A stretch of DNA of 64,000 nt from an uncultured Polaribacter sp. (GTDB lineage: Bacteria > Bacteroidota > Bacteroidia > Flavobacteriales > Flavobacteriaceae). The number at the start of each line of letters is the position of its first letter. Position 1 is the first letter of the stretch. The notes beneath the pieces were generated by a model. The model did no database searches and was not told where the DNA came from. It was given only the letters and a program-made list of their open reading frames with translations. A program made the position numbers and the translations under genes. The DNA lies in the NCBI RefSeq assembly GCF_947497695.1, contig NZ_CANMHM010000001.1, positions 372,001 through 436,000 on the forward strand, read 5' to 3'. Shown piece by piece: positions 8,677 to 17,124 of the stretch.

Positions 8677-9279
8677 ATGGAAAATAGTGTTGAAGAACCA
8701 GCAATTGAATACGATAAAATTTATACGTACGCAGATTATTTAAAATGGCGTTTTAAAGAGCGTATAGAAATTTTAAAAGGAAAGGTTTTTAAAATGTCTC
8801 CTGCTCCTGCAAGAAATCATCAAGTTACCTCAAGAGAATTGGGTAGAATTTTTGTGAATCATTTTCATAAATCTTCTTGTGAGGTTTATATTGCCCCTTT
8901 TGATGTTCGTTTAGTTGATAAAAGAAAAAACTCTACAAAAGACGAAGATATTATTACTGTATTTCAGCCAGATTTATGTGTTATTTGTGATTCTAAAAAA
9001 CTAGACAAACGTGGTTGTATTGGTGCACCAGATTTAATTATAGAAATTTTATCACCCAGTAATTCTAAAACAGAAATGAAAAACAAATACGAATTGTTTG
9101 AAGAAAATGGCGTAAAAGAATATTGGATTGTAGATTATGTGTATAAAACAATTCACAGGTATATTTTACAAAACGGAATTTACATCGGTTTAAAACCACT
9201 AATTGCAGAAGAAACTGCCAAAAGTTATATTTTTCCTGACTTACAATTTACAGTTGGAGAAATTTTTGAAGATGAATAA
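8677..9279 (+). CDS. Uma2 family protein (DUF820, PD-(D/E)XK fold)
   Basis: 200 residues. The order of YTYADYLKWR-like start, VFKMSPAPARNHQ, FQPDLCVICD, APDLIIEILSPSNSKTEMKNKYELFEENGVKEYWIVD is typical of Uma2/DUF820 proteins, with D, E and a downstream acidic WIVD as the putative nuclease core. The family is structurally related to restriction endonucleases, but its function is not established; it is very abundant in cyanobacteria and scattered in Bacteroidota. Stands alone, divergent from the carboxypeptidase. Confidence 0.88.
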   Translation: MENSVEEPAIEYDKIYTYADYLKWRFKERIEILKGKVFKMSPAPARNHQVTSRELGRIFVNHFHKSSCEVYIAPFDVRLVDKRKNSTKDEDIITVFQPDLCVICDSKKLDKRGCIGAPDLIIEILSPSNSKTEMKNKYELFEENGVKEYWIVDYVYKTIHRYILQNGIYIGLKPLIAEETAKSYIFPDLQFTVGEIFEDE

Positions 9280-9442
9280 TTCCTAAAAAACATGGTTGTT
9301 TTGTCGATAAAAAAATCATCAGAATTAAAATTTTAGACCTTTTTTCATCAAAATTAAGTCTTGTTTCTCGGTTCTAATCGTATAAAAATCTATCTCTAGT
9401 AAATGTATTTATTTTCAATGTCTTTTAAAACTCGGTTTTTTG

Positions 9443-9450
9443 TACTTTTG
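9443..9450 (+). promoter_or_regulatory. Putative -7 promoter box (TACTTTTG) of metG
   Basis: TACTTTTG fits the Bacteroidota consensus TAnnTTTG and lies 37 bp before the metG ATG. I see no clear TTG-type -33 element at the right spacing, so this is only half a promoter match. Confidence 0.5.
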
Positions 9451-9487
9451 CACTTCAAAAATTAGTAGTAAAAACAAGAGAAATAGG

Positions 9488-11542
9488 ATGAGTACTCCAA
9501 AAAGATATACAATTACAGCAGCTTTACCTTACACAAACGGTCCAATACATATTGGGCATTTAGCAGGCGTGTACGTTCCTGCAGATATTTATGCACGTTA
9601 TTTGCGTTTAACGGGTAATGATGTGGCTTATATTTCTGGTTCTGATGAACATGGAGCTGCCATACCAATGAGAGCTAAAAAAGAAGGAGTTTCGCCTCAA
9701 GATATTATCGATAAATATCATGGAATTATTAAAAAATCTTTCGAAGATTTTGGAATTTCTTTTGATAATTATTCTAGAACATCCTCTAAAATTCATCATG
9801 AAACTGCCTCAGATTTTTTTACAAAAATGTATAAAGAGGGCGAGTTTGTAGAAGAAGTTTCTGCACAATTGTATGACGAAGAAGCAAACCAATTTTTGGC
9901 AGATAGATTTGTTGTAGGAACTTGTCCAAAATGTGGTTTTGAAGAAAGTTATGGAGACCAATGTGAAAACTGTGGAACAAGCCATAATGCTACAGATTTA
10001 ATCAACCCAAAATCTGCAATTACAGGCAATGTACCTACTGTAAAAGAAACAAAACACTGGTTTTTGCCTTTAGACAAACATGAAGATTTTTTACGCGAAT
10101 GGATTTTAAAAGGCCATAAAAAAGACTGGAAACCAAATGTGTATGGCCAAGTAAAAAGTTGGGTAGAAGATGGTTTAAGACCAAGAGCAGTAACTAGAGA
10201 TTTAGATTGGGGTATTCCTGTGCCTTTAAAAGATGCAGAAGGCAAGGTATTATATGTTTGGTTTGATGCACCAATTGGTTACATTTCCTCTACCAAAGAA
10301 TGGGCAGCAAGAGAAGCTAAAAATTGGGAAGATTATTGGAAAAAAGAGGATACCAAACTGGTACATTTTATTGGAAAAGACAATATTGTTTTTCACTGTA
10401 TTATTTTCCCTTCGATGTTAAAAGCACATGGAAATTATATTTTACCAGATAATGTACCTGCCAACGAATTTTTAAACTTAGAAGGCAATAAATTATCAAC
10501 CTCTAAAAATTGGGCAGTTTGGTTGCATGAGTATTTAGAAGAATTTCCAGATCAGCAAGATGTTTTGCGTTATACATTAACTGCAAATGCACCAGAAAGT
10601 AAAGACAACGATTTTACATGGAAAGATTTTCAGGCAAAAAACAATAATGAATTGGTTGCCATTTTTGGAAATTTTATAAACAGGGTTGTTGTTTTAACTA
10701 ACAAATATTACAACGGAATTGTTCCTGTTCCAAACGATTTTACAGAAATAGATGAAGATGTTTTAGCAGCAGTAAAAGAGTTTCCAAACACTATTGGTAA
10801 ATCTATAGAAAGATACCGTTTTAGAGAAGCAAGCCAAGAATTAATGAATTTAGCAAGATTGGGTAATAAGTATTTAGCTGATGAAGAACCTTGGAAAGTT
10901 ATAAAAGTAGATGCTGAAAGAGTACAAACAATAATGTATGTTGCTTTGCAAATTTCTGCAGCTTTAGCAGTCGTTTCTGAACCATTTTTACCATTTACTT
11001 CAGCAAAATTGAAAGGTATTTTAAATATTGATAAATGTCTTTCTTGGGAAGATATTACTGGTAAAGATGTTTTAATAGCAGAAAATCATCAAATAAACAA
11101 AGCAGCATTATTATTTTCTAAGATTGAAGACAAAACAATTGAAGCTCAAATAGAAAAATTACAAGCTACAAAATTAGCAAATGAGCAAGAAAATAAAATA
11201 GTAGAACCACAAAAAGAAACTATAGAATTTGATGATTTTACCAAACTAGACATCAGAATTGGTACTATTTTAGAAGCAGAAAAAGTAGCAAAAACTAAAA
11301 AACTTTTAAAGTTAAAGGTTGATGTTGGTATTGATACTAGAACGATTGTTTCTGGTATTGCAGAGAGTTTTTCGCCAGAAGATATTATTGGGCAACAAGT
11401 GTCTGTTTTGGTAAATTTAGCACCAAGAAAAATACGTGGTGTAGAAAGCCAAGGTATGATTTTAATGACAGATACAACTGATGGAAAATTGGCTTTTGTA
11501 GGTCCTACAAAAGAGGTTAAAAATGGGGAGCAGGTAAGTTAG
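9488..11542 (+). CDS. metG: Methionine--tRNA ligase
   Basis: 684 residues from the ATG at 9488; a TTG 16 codons upstream overlaps the promoter box and is not used. Class I synthetase: HIGHLAG (HIGH motif) just after [10 protein letters not shown], a zinc knuckle CPKC...CENC, and KLSTSKN as the KMSKS equivalent. The C-terminal ~110 residues ([20 protein letters not shown]) are the EMAP/Trbp111 tRNA-binding domain often fused to bacterial MetRS. Charges tRNA-Met with methionine in the cytosol. Followed after 30 bp by the ATPase gene, so part of that module's transcription could come from metG read-through. Confidence 0.97.
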   Translation: MSTPKRYTITAALPYTNGPIHIGHLAGVYVPADIYARYLRLTGNDVAYISGSDEHGAAIPMRAKKEGVSPQDIIDKYHGIIKKSFEDFGISFDNYSRTSSKIHHETASDFFTKMYKEGEFVEEVSAQLYDEEANQFLADRFVVGTCPKCGFEESYGDQCENCGTSHNATDLINPKSAITGNVPTVKETKHWFLPLDKHEDFLREWILKGHKKDWKPNVYGQVKSWVEDGLRPRAVTRDLDWGIPVPLKDAEGKVLYVWFDAPIGYISSTKEWAAREAKNWEDYWKKEDTKLVHFIGKDNIVFHCIIFPSMLKAHGNYILPDNVPANEFLNLEGNKLSTSKNWAVWLHEYLEEFPDQQDVLRYTLTANAPESKDNDFTWKDFQAKNNNELVAIFGNFINRVVVLTNKYYNGIVPVPNDFTEIDEDVLAAVKEFPNTIGKSIERYRFREASQELMNLARLGNKYLADEEPWKVIKVDAERVQTIMYVALQISAALAVVSEPFLPFTSAKLKGILNIDKCLSWEDITGKDVLIAENHQINKAALLFSKIEDKTIEAQIEKLQATKLANEQENKIVEPQKETIEFDDFTKLDIRIGTILEAEKVAKTKKLLKLKVDVGIDTRTIVSGIAESFSPEDIIGQQVSVLVNLAPRKIRGVESQGMILMTDTTDGKLAFVGPTKEVKNGEQVS

Positions 11543-11572
11543 AATAAATCTTTATATTTATTTAATATTATT

Positions 11573-12880
11573 ATGGCAAATAACACACTTTATATAGAAA
11601 ATTTTGGACCTATTAAAAAGGCTAAATTAAAAGTTAAGGACTTTATGATTTTCATTGGACCACAATCTTCTGGGAAAAGTACTTTAGCTAAATTGATAAC
11701 AATTTTAAATGATTTTAATTTTAGAAAAAATGATGATTATTCCTTTAAAGATGAGCTTATAAAATATAATATTTTATCTTACGTAAAAACCAATACTGTT
11801 ATAAAATATCAATCACCATTATTCAACTTTGATTATGACAGTAAAAAAGGTGAAAAAAAACTTGATTATGTTGGAATATATGGAGAATTAAAAGCAATAA
11901 ATCCTCAAAGCATAAAAGTTGCTAATGCTATTTTAAATGTAATGCTAATTACAATAGCTTTAGATGATAAATTAGATATTCTTAATAGAGAACTTTTAAA
12001 GGATAAAAATTTTGGACTAAAAAAGGATTTAATATCTAAATTAAAAGACGATACTAAAAATTTTGCTAAAACTATTCTTGAATTATACGAATTAGACTTT
12101 AACTTAGAAAATCTTAATAAACTTTTTTCTCCAATTAATAATTTAATTCCTTTTATAACTCCTTTAGACTCAATGTACATTCCCGCTGAAAGGACACTAC
12201 TTCCATTAATTAGTGATAATTTAGCAGGCTTACTTAACAATAAAGTAAAATTACCAAATCATATAACTTTTGCTGCTCAAGAATACGAAAAAGCAGAAAA
12301 AGAGATAAAGGAATTAGATCTTTCAATTGCAGGAAATTTAAGATTTAAAAGAATAAATAACAAATCGTACATTTATCATAACACTAATCAAAAAATACTT
12401 TTAAGTGAAGCTTCATCTGGTGTTCAAACTCTATTACCTCTATTATTAATATTAGAAATTTCTTTTAAAAACAAAAATTATATAAATCTAAATTATGTAG
12501 TTGAAGAACCAGAACTAAATCTTTTTCCTGAAGCACAATATCAATTATTAAAACACTTAACAAAAAATTGTTTAGAAACAAATAATAATATAAAATCTAA
12601 AAACTTAATAATAACTACTCATAGCCCTTATATTTTAAGTAGTGTAAATAATTTATTATTATCTCACAAAAAGGGTTTAGTTAATAAAGAAAAAATAAAT
12701 AAAGTTATTAGTTCTAAAAGTTGGGTTAATCCTTTAAATTTTGACGCATATGAGGTTAAAAATGGTAAAGTAAGAAAGATTTTTAATAGTAAAATTGGTT
12801 TAATTGAGGATACGATGATTGACGAAGTTTCCGAAATAATAATGGATGATTTTAAAGAAATAGCTTCAATAAATGATTAA
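11573..12880 (+). CDS. AAA/ABC-type ATPase of an ATPase-nuclease pair (putative defence protein)
   Basis: 435 residues, SMC/OLD-like ATPase core without a long coiled coil. N-terminal strand LYIENFGPIKKAKLKV, Walker A GPQSSGKST (29-37), a YIPAERTLLP segment (202-211), signature-like SSGVQ (281-285), Walker B YVVEEPELNLFP (308-319) and a histidine switch IITTHSPYIL (346-355). The YIPAER box and this layout are shared with ATPases in several phage-defence systems. There is no TOPRIM domain at the C-terminus, unlike OLD nucleases, so the effector is probably the next gene, which overlaps by 8 bp. Family assignment is firm; the defence role is inferred. Confidence 0.8.
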   Translation: MANNTLYIENFGPIKKAKLKVKDFMIFIGPQSSGKSTLAKLITILNDFNFRKNDDYSFKDELIKYNILSYVKTNTVIKYQSPLFNFDYDSKKGEKKLDYVGIYGELKAINPQSIKVANAILNVMLITIALDDKLDILNRELLKDKNFGLKKDLISKLKDDTKNFAKTILELYELDFNLENLNKLFSPINNLIPFITPLDSMYIPAERTLLPLISDNLAGLLNNKVKLPNHITFAAQEYEKAEKEIKELDLSIAGNLRFKRINNKSYIYHNTNQKILLSEASSGVQTLLPLLLILEISFKNKNYINLNYVVEEPELNLFPEAQYQLLKHLTKNCLETNNNIKSKNLIITTHSPYILSSVNNLLLSHKKGLVNKEKINKVISSKSWVNPLNFDAYEVKNGKVRKIFNSKIGLIEDTMIDEVSEIIMDDFKEIASIND

Positions 12881-13421
12881 TCAATTAACAGAAAAATACC
12901 CGAATTTAACTAGTGATTCTTGTCATGAAACTCTCAAGGACTCTTTTTTTATTAAAGACACTTTAAATGGAAAATGTTTAACATCATTAAATTCAGAGGG
13001 AGCAACCTGTTTTGTTGAAAATACGAATGATGAACAAATAATTTTTGTTGCTGTAGATGCTTGTTTAATTAAAGATACCACTATTAAAAAGTGTGATACA
13101 TTAGTCACTAAAAATAAAATAATCTGGTTTATTGAATTGAAAGAAATAATTCAATCAGGAACAAGAAAAAAATTTATTAAACGTAAGAAAAATCATCGTA
13201 AAAAAGCTTTAAAACAAATAGCTTCAACAATAAATGATTTTAAAAGCAAAGGTATTGATTTTTCGGGATACTTTGTAGCTGGACTAATATGTTTTCCTCC
13301 TTTCCCTTCTATTGCTTTACCTACTAATATACCTACAACATCTTCACAAGTTAGAATTTTAGAATTTCAAAAAATATGTGGTTATACTGAACTTCATGAA
13401 GGAAATTATATTTCTTTATAA
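12873..13421 (+). CDS. Unrecognised protein with a PD-(D/E)XK-like motif, partner of the ATPase
   Basis: 182 residues; I do not recognise a named family. After FVAVDACLIKD it has CDTLVTKNKIIWFIELKE: Asp75, then Glu88-Leu-Lys90, then a helix with Gln115 (KALKQIASTI). This D...ExK...Q order on alternating strands is what a PD-(D/E)XK nuclease looks like. A basic stretch (RKKFIKRKKNHRKK, 98-111) follows and may contact nucleic acid. Its ATG lies inside the end of the ATPase gene (8-bp overlap), implying translational coupling and a shared function. It may be the effector of the pair; no activity can be proved from sequence. Confidence 0.6.
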   Translation: MINQLTEKYPNLTSDSCHETLKDSFFIKDTLNGKCLTSLNSEGATCFVENTNDEQIIFVAVDACLIKDTTIKKCDTLVTKNKIIWFIELKEIIQSGTRKKFIKRKKNHRKKALKQIASTINDFKSKGIDFSGYFVAGLICFPPFPSIALPTNIPTTSSQVRILEFQKICGYTELHEGNYISL

Positions 13422-13429
13422 ACTCAAAA

Positions 13430-14332
13430 ATGCTAAAAATAGCACATCATTCAATTTATAAGCATCCATTAAAAGAAGGACATCGTTTTCCGATGGAAAA
13501 ATATGATCTTTTACCTCAGCAATTAATTTACGAAGGAACGTGTACAAAAAAAAACTTCTTTGAACCCCAAATACCTAATAACAAACATTTTTTTACAGTT
13601 CATACACCTGAATATTTTTTTGATTTATTAAACATAACTCTTTGTCAAAAAGCAGCAAGAAAAATAGGTTTTCCTTTATCAGAAACACTTATTAAAAGAG
13701 AAATGATAATTGCAGATGGCACTCTAAAAGCATCTGAATTTGCATTAAAAAACGGAATTGCAATGAATATTGCAGGTGGAACACATCATGCTTTTTCTAA
13801 CAAAGGAGAAGCTTTTTGCATTTTAAATGACCAAGCAATTGGTACAAAATATTTACAAAGTAAAGGTTTAGTTGGTAAAGTTTTAATTGTAGATTTAGAT
13901 GTTCATCAAGGAAATGGTACCGCAGAAATTTTTAAAAACGATGCTACTGTATTTACCTTTTCTATGCATGGCAAAGGCAATTATCCGTTTGTAAAAGAAG
14001 TCTCAGATTTAGATATTGCCCTAGAAAATGGAACAAAAGACGCTGAATATTTATCAATATTAAAAGAAACACTTCCAAAACTCATCAACCAAGAAAAACC
14101 AGATTTTATTTATTATTTGTGTGGTGTAGATGTTTTAGAAACAGATAAATTGGGTAAATTATCGTTAACTTTAGCTGGTTGTAAAGAAAGAGATCGTTTT
14201 GTTTTACAAACTTGTTTTAATTTGCAAATACCTGTAATGTGTTCTATGGGTGGAGGCTATTCTCCAGATATTAAAACCATTATAAATGCCCATGCAAATA
14301 CGTTTAGATTAGCTCAAGAAATTTATTTTTAA
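13430..14332 (+). CDS. Histone deacetylase-fold hydrolase (arginase/deacetylase superfamily)
   Basis: 300 residues. Bacterial HDAC-like: GGTHHAF with the His-His pair, ILNDQAIG, LIVDLDVHQGNGTAEIF carrying the zinc-binding Asp and His, FSMHGKGNYPF, YYLCGVDVLETDKLGKL with the second zinc Asp, and a glycine-rich MGGGYSPD end. Members deacetylate proteins (AcuC), polyamines or other amides; the substrate is not visible. Starts 9 bp after the ATPase-nuclease pair on the same strand, so may share a transcript, but it is a common stand-alone flavobacterial gene and need not be functionally linked. Confidence 0.9.
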   Translation: MLKIAHHSIYKHPLKEGHRFPMEKYDLLPQQLIYEGTCTKKNFFEPQIPNNKHFFTVHTPEYFFDLLNITLCQKAARKIGFPLSETLIKREMIIADGTLKASEFALKNGIAMNIAGGTHHAFSNKGEAFCILNDQAIGTKYLQSKGLVGKVLIVDLDVHQGNGTAEIFKNDATVFTFSMHGKGNYPFVKEVSDLDIALENGTKDAEYLSILKETLPKLINQEKPDFIYYLCGVDVLETDKLGKLSLTLAGCKERDRFVLQTCFNLQIPVMCSMGGGYSPDIKTIINAHANTFRLAQEIYF

Positions 14333-14345
14333 TAGTTAAGGTTAA

Positions 14346-14372
14346 ATTCTAAAAATTACTTAATTTTAGAAT
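14346..14372 (+). terminator. Possible weak terminator after the deacetylase gene
   Basis: ATTCTAAAA (14346-14354) and TTTTAGAAT (14364-14372) form a 9-bp stem with a 9-nt loop, 14 bp after the stop. There is no run of T behind it, so termination is uncertain. The rest of 14333-14529 shows no gene or other feature. Confidence 0.4.
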
Positions 14373-14529
14373 ACAAATTAAATATATGTATAAATAAGAT
14401 GAAAAAATCTTACCCAAAAGTAAATAAAACTAAGAATTAAAAATTCTATTATAGAGTAAGCAAGTTCTATTAGTTAAGATATTTCTTTTAAGAATCAATG
14501 ATAATTTCTAAGGATTTATACCCTGTTAC

Positions 14530-14682
14530 CTACTCCCCAGAAAGTACTTTAACCAACCAAAGAATAAAGTAAAAACCAATACCTAAACCACCTAATAAAA
14601 CTAACAACACAAATAAAATTCTAATATTTTTTGCTGTAAAATTTGTTTTTGTACTCAACCAATCACAAACACCTAAAATCAT
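14530..14682 (-). CDS. Small PspC-domain membrane protein
   Basis: 50 residues, from ATG at 14682 to TAG at 14530. The start ILGVCDWLSTKTNFTAKNIR followed by the helix ILFVLLVLLGGLGIGFYFILWLV reproduces the PspC domain pattern: GVC-x-W/G-L, a short polar stretch with an invariant-like R, then one membrane helix with LLGG and ending YxxLWL. PspC proteins help sense envelope stress in proteobacteria; small stand-alone versions are frequent in Bacteroidota and have no clear role. Short but coherent, hence confident that it is a real gene. Confidence 0.82.
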   Translation of the reverse strand: MILGVCDWLSTKTNFTAKNIRILFVLLVLLGGLGIGFYFILWLVKVLSGE

Positions 14683-14776
14683 AATTTTGTTTTTTTATTA
14701 TTTTTACATTGTCAATTCGATTAATTTCGATGAAAAACTGAAATTATATTGAGATCTAATATACAAGTTAAATTAA

Positions 14777-15208
14777 TTAAACCCCAGTACTTCCAAAACC
14801 ACCAGAACCACGTTCTGTTTCAGATAAAACAGTAACTTCTTGCCAATTTACTCTTTCGTGTTTTGCAATAATTAATTGAGCAATTCTTTCTCCATCATTG
14901 ATTATAAAATCATCATTAGATAAATTGACTAAAATTACACCAATTTCACCCCTATAATCTGCATCTACAGTTCCAGGAGAATTTAAAACCGTAATTCCTT
15001 TTTTAGCAGCCAAACCACTTCTGGGTCTTACTTGTGCTTCAAAACCAATTGGTAAAGCTATAAACAAACCTGTTTTAACAATGGTTCTCTCTAAAGGTTT
15101 TAGTGTAATTGACACATCAATATTTGCTCTTAAATCCATTCCTGCTGCACCTTCTGTTTCGTAATTTGGTGTTGCATGTTTCGATTTGTTAATTAATTGT
15201 ACATTCAT
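14777..15208 (-). CDS. dut: dUTP diphosphatase
   Basis: 143 residues, trimeric-type dUTPase. All five motifs are visible: AAGMDLRA (motif 1), [12 protein letters not shown] (2), [11 protein letters not shown] (3), GERIAQLI (4) and the C-terminal [10 protein letters not shown] (5). Hydrolyses dUTP to dUMP and pyrophosphate, keeping uracil out of DNA and feeding dTMP synthesis. Cytosolic. Single gene, downstream (same strand) neighbour is the mini-PspC gene. Confidence 0.97.
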   Translation of the reverse strand: MNVQLINKSKHATPNYETEGAAGMDLRANIDVSITLKPLERTIVKTGLFIALPIGFEAQVRPRSGLAAKKGITVLNSPGTVDADYRGEIGVILVNLSNDDFIINDGERIAQLIIAKHERVNWQEVTVLSETERGSGGFGSTGV

Positions 15209-15343
15209 TTATATGGTCTTAATAAATTATATTTTGTGAAAAACTGTAGTCTTTTTACTAAATGTAAATTTTTATAAATAGGTTTTGTAACTTCACAAAT
15301 ATAATAATTAGCAAATGCAATCATCAAAAGATACTAATTTTAT

Positions 15344-15351
15344 TACTTTTG
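15344..15351 (+). promoter_or_regulatory. Putative -7 promoter box (TACTTTTG) of gpsA
   Basis: TACTTTTG, consistent with TAnnTTTG, 22 bp before the gpsA start codon. No convincing -33 element is seen. Confidence 0.45.
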
Positions 15352-15373
15352 AAATTTTTAAAATATATTTATA

Positions 15374-16369
15374 ATGAGCAATCAGAAAAAAATAGCGGTA
15401 TTTGGAGGTGGAAGTTGGGCTACTGCTATTGTAAAAATGTTAAGTGAAAACTTAGAGACAGTTGGTTGGTACATGAGAAGTGAACAAGCAATTGAACACA
15501 TCAAAGAAAATGATCATAACCCTAATTATTTACAATCTGCAGAAGTTTTTGCACGTCAATTAGATTTGTCTAGTGATATAAATTACACCGTAGAAAATTA
15601 TGATGTACTTATTTTTGCAATTCCCTCTGCTTTTTTAATGAGCGAATTAAAAAAACTGAAGTATTCTTTAAAAGATAAAACTATTTTTTCTGCAATTAAA
15701 GGGATTGTGCCAGAAACAGGACTAATTATTGGTGAGCATTTTAATAAAGAATATAATATTCCTTTAAAAAATATTGGTGTAATTACAGGTCCTTGTCATG
15801 CAGAAGAAGTTGCTATGGAACGTTTATCTTATTTAACAATTGCTTGTGAAGATGAAGAAAAAGCAAAATTTATAGAAAAATCAATACAAAGTTGGTACAT
15901 AAAAACCAAGATTTCTGACGATATTATTGGTACAGAATATGCTGCAATGTTAAAAAATATTTATGCTGTTGCAGCAGGAATTGCTCATGGTTTAGGTTAT
16001 GGAGATAATTTTCAGGCAGTTTTAATGAGCAATGCTGTTAGAGAAATGAAACGTTTTATTAAAAAAGTCCATAAAATGAAACGGAATATCAATAACTCTG
16101 CCTATTTAGGCGATTTATTAGTAACAGGATATTCTACTTTTAGTAGAAATAGAATGTTTGGTAACATGATTGGTAAAGGATATACTGTAAGATCTGCACA
16201 ACATGAAATGAGTATGATTGCAGAAGGCTATTATGCAACAAAAAGTGCTTTTAAAATAGCAAAAGATAATAATGCTAACACACCTATTATAGACACTGTT
16301 TATAGTATTTTATATGATAACAAAAATCCAAAAAAAGAATTTAAAAATTTGACAGATAATTTAGACTAA
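15374..16369 (+). CDS. gpsA: NAD(P)-dependent glycerol-3-phosphate dehydrogenase
   Basis: 331 residues, normal length. The N-terminal Rossmann loop VFGGGSWATAIVKML, FSAIKGIVPETG, GVITGPCHAEEVA and the catalytic/dimer region GTEYAAMLKNIYAVAAGIAHGLGYGDNF are diagnostic. Reduces dihydroxyacetone phosphate to sn-glycerol 3-phosphate for phospholipid synthesis, in the cytosol. glpD, which runs the reverse reaction, lies about 4 kb downstream but is not co-transcribed. Confidence 0.97.
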   Translation: MSNQKKIAVFGGGSWATAIVKMLSENLETVGWYMRSEQAIEHIKENDHNPNYLQSAEVFARQLDLSSDINYTVENYDVLIFAIPSAFLMSELKKLKYSLKDKTIFSAIKGIVPETGLIIGEHFNKEYNIPLKNIGVITGPCHAEEVAMERLSYLTIACEDEEKAKFIEKSIQSWYIKTKISDDIIGTEYAAMLKNIYAVAAGIAHGLGYGDNFQAVLMSNAVREMKRFIKKVHKMKRNINNSAYLGDLLVTGYSTFSRNRMFGNMIGKGYTVRSAQHEMSMIAEGYYATKSAFKIAKDNNANTPIIDTVYSILYDNKNPKKEFKNLTDNLD

Positions 16370-16463
16370 TAAGTTTAAAATTCTTAGCTTTTTCTATTAA
16401 ATGTAGCTAATTGCAATAAATTGTTTATTTTTGAACATTAGTTTATAATATTAAACAATTACA

Positions 16464-17123
16464 ATGAAAACAATACAAGAAGTTGTAGAAAGTACCATTA
16501 GAAAAACACCTTTTATTGAAGAAGCTTTAAATGAAAAATTAATCAATGTTTCTTCTTTAGCAAGAATTATTTTACCAGAAGTTTCTTCAGTTTTAAAGAA
16601 AGATGTAAAAGTGGGTGCTGTTATGATGGCAATTAACAGACTTTCTCCTGCAAGTGAATTACGCATCAGAAAAAACATAAAAAAATTAGCATTAGATTTA
16701 GGGAATGTAATTGTAAGGTCTGATTTGTGTGATTTTACTTTTAAAAATACCACTTCTCTATTAAAAGAAATTGCAAAAATTTTAATGAAATCATCAGAAA
16801 GCTCTGATTATTTTTTAACAGTTTCTCAAGGGATTTTTGAAACAAATATTGTTACTAGTAAAAATTTACAACCTTTTGTAAATGATATTTTTGAGAAGGA
16901 AACACTAATTTCTAATGTTTTAGATTTAGCTTCTATTACTATAAAACTTCCAAAAGAAAACCAAGCACAATCTGGTATTTATTACTTTATTTTAAAGCAA
17001 TTGGCTTGGGCAGATATCCCTTTACAAGAAATTATTTCTACCACAAATGAAATGACAATTGTTGTAAAAGAAGAAGATATTAACCAAACATTTGCCATTT
17101 TAATGGACATGAAATTGAGTTAG
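16464..17123 (+). CDS. Conserved flavobacterial protein with ACT-like C-terminus
   Basis: 219 residues, no signal peptide. N-terminal ~75 residues are helical and basic (TIQEVVESTIRKTPFIEEAL, SVLKKDVKVGAVMMAINRL). The C-terminal part (SIYYFILKQLAWADIPLQEIISTTNEMTIVVKEEDINQTFAIL) has the beta-alpha-beta pattern of an ACT domain, as in the regulatory half of aspartate kinases; such genes are often mislabelled aspartate kinase, but no kinase domain is present. It ends 1 bp before the MFS gene, so the two are probably one operon. A TATTTTTG box sits 31 bp upstream (16426-16433). Function unknown. Confidence 0.7.
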   Translation: MKTIQEVVESTIRKTPFIEEALNEKLINVSSLARIILPEVSSVLKKDVKVGAVMMAINRLSPASELRIRKNIKKLALDLGNVIVRSDLCDFTFKNTTSLLKEIAKILMKSSESSDYFLTVSQGIFETNIVTSKNLQPFVNDIFEKETLISNVLDLASITIKLPKENQAQSGIYYFILKQLAWADIPLQEIISTTNEMTIVVKEEDINQTFAILMDMKLS

Positions 17124-17124
17124 A

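Noticed and set aside
9440..9487. TTG-initiated N-terminal extension of MetRS
   Set aside because: It covers the promoter box and adds a non-conserved 16-residue leader; the ATG at 9488 starts the conserved sequence.
16464..17123. Aspartate kinase
   Set aside because: Only an ACT-like tail is present; no kinase domain or aspartate-binding motif.
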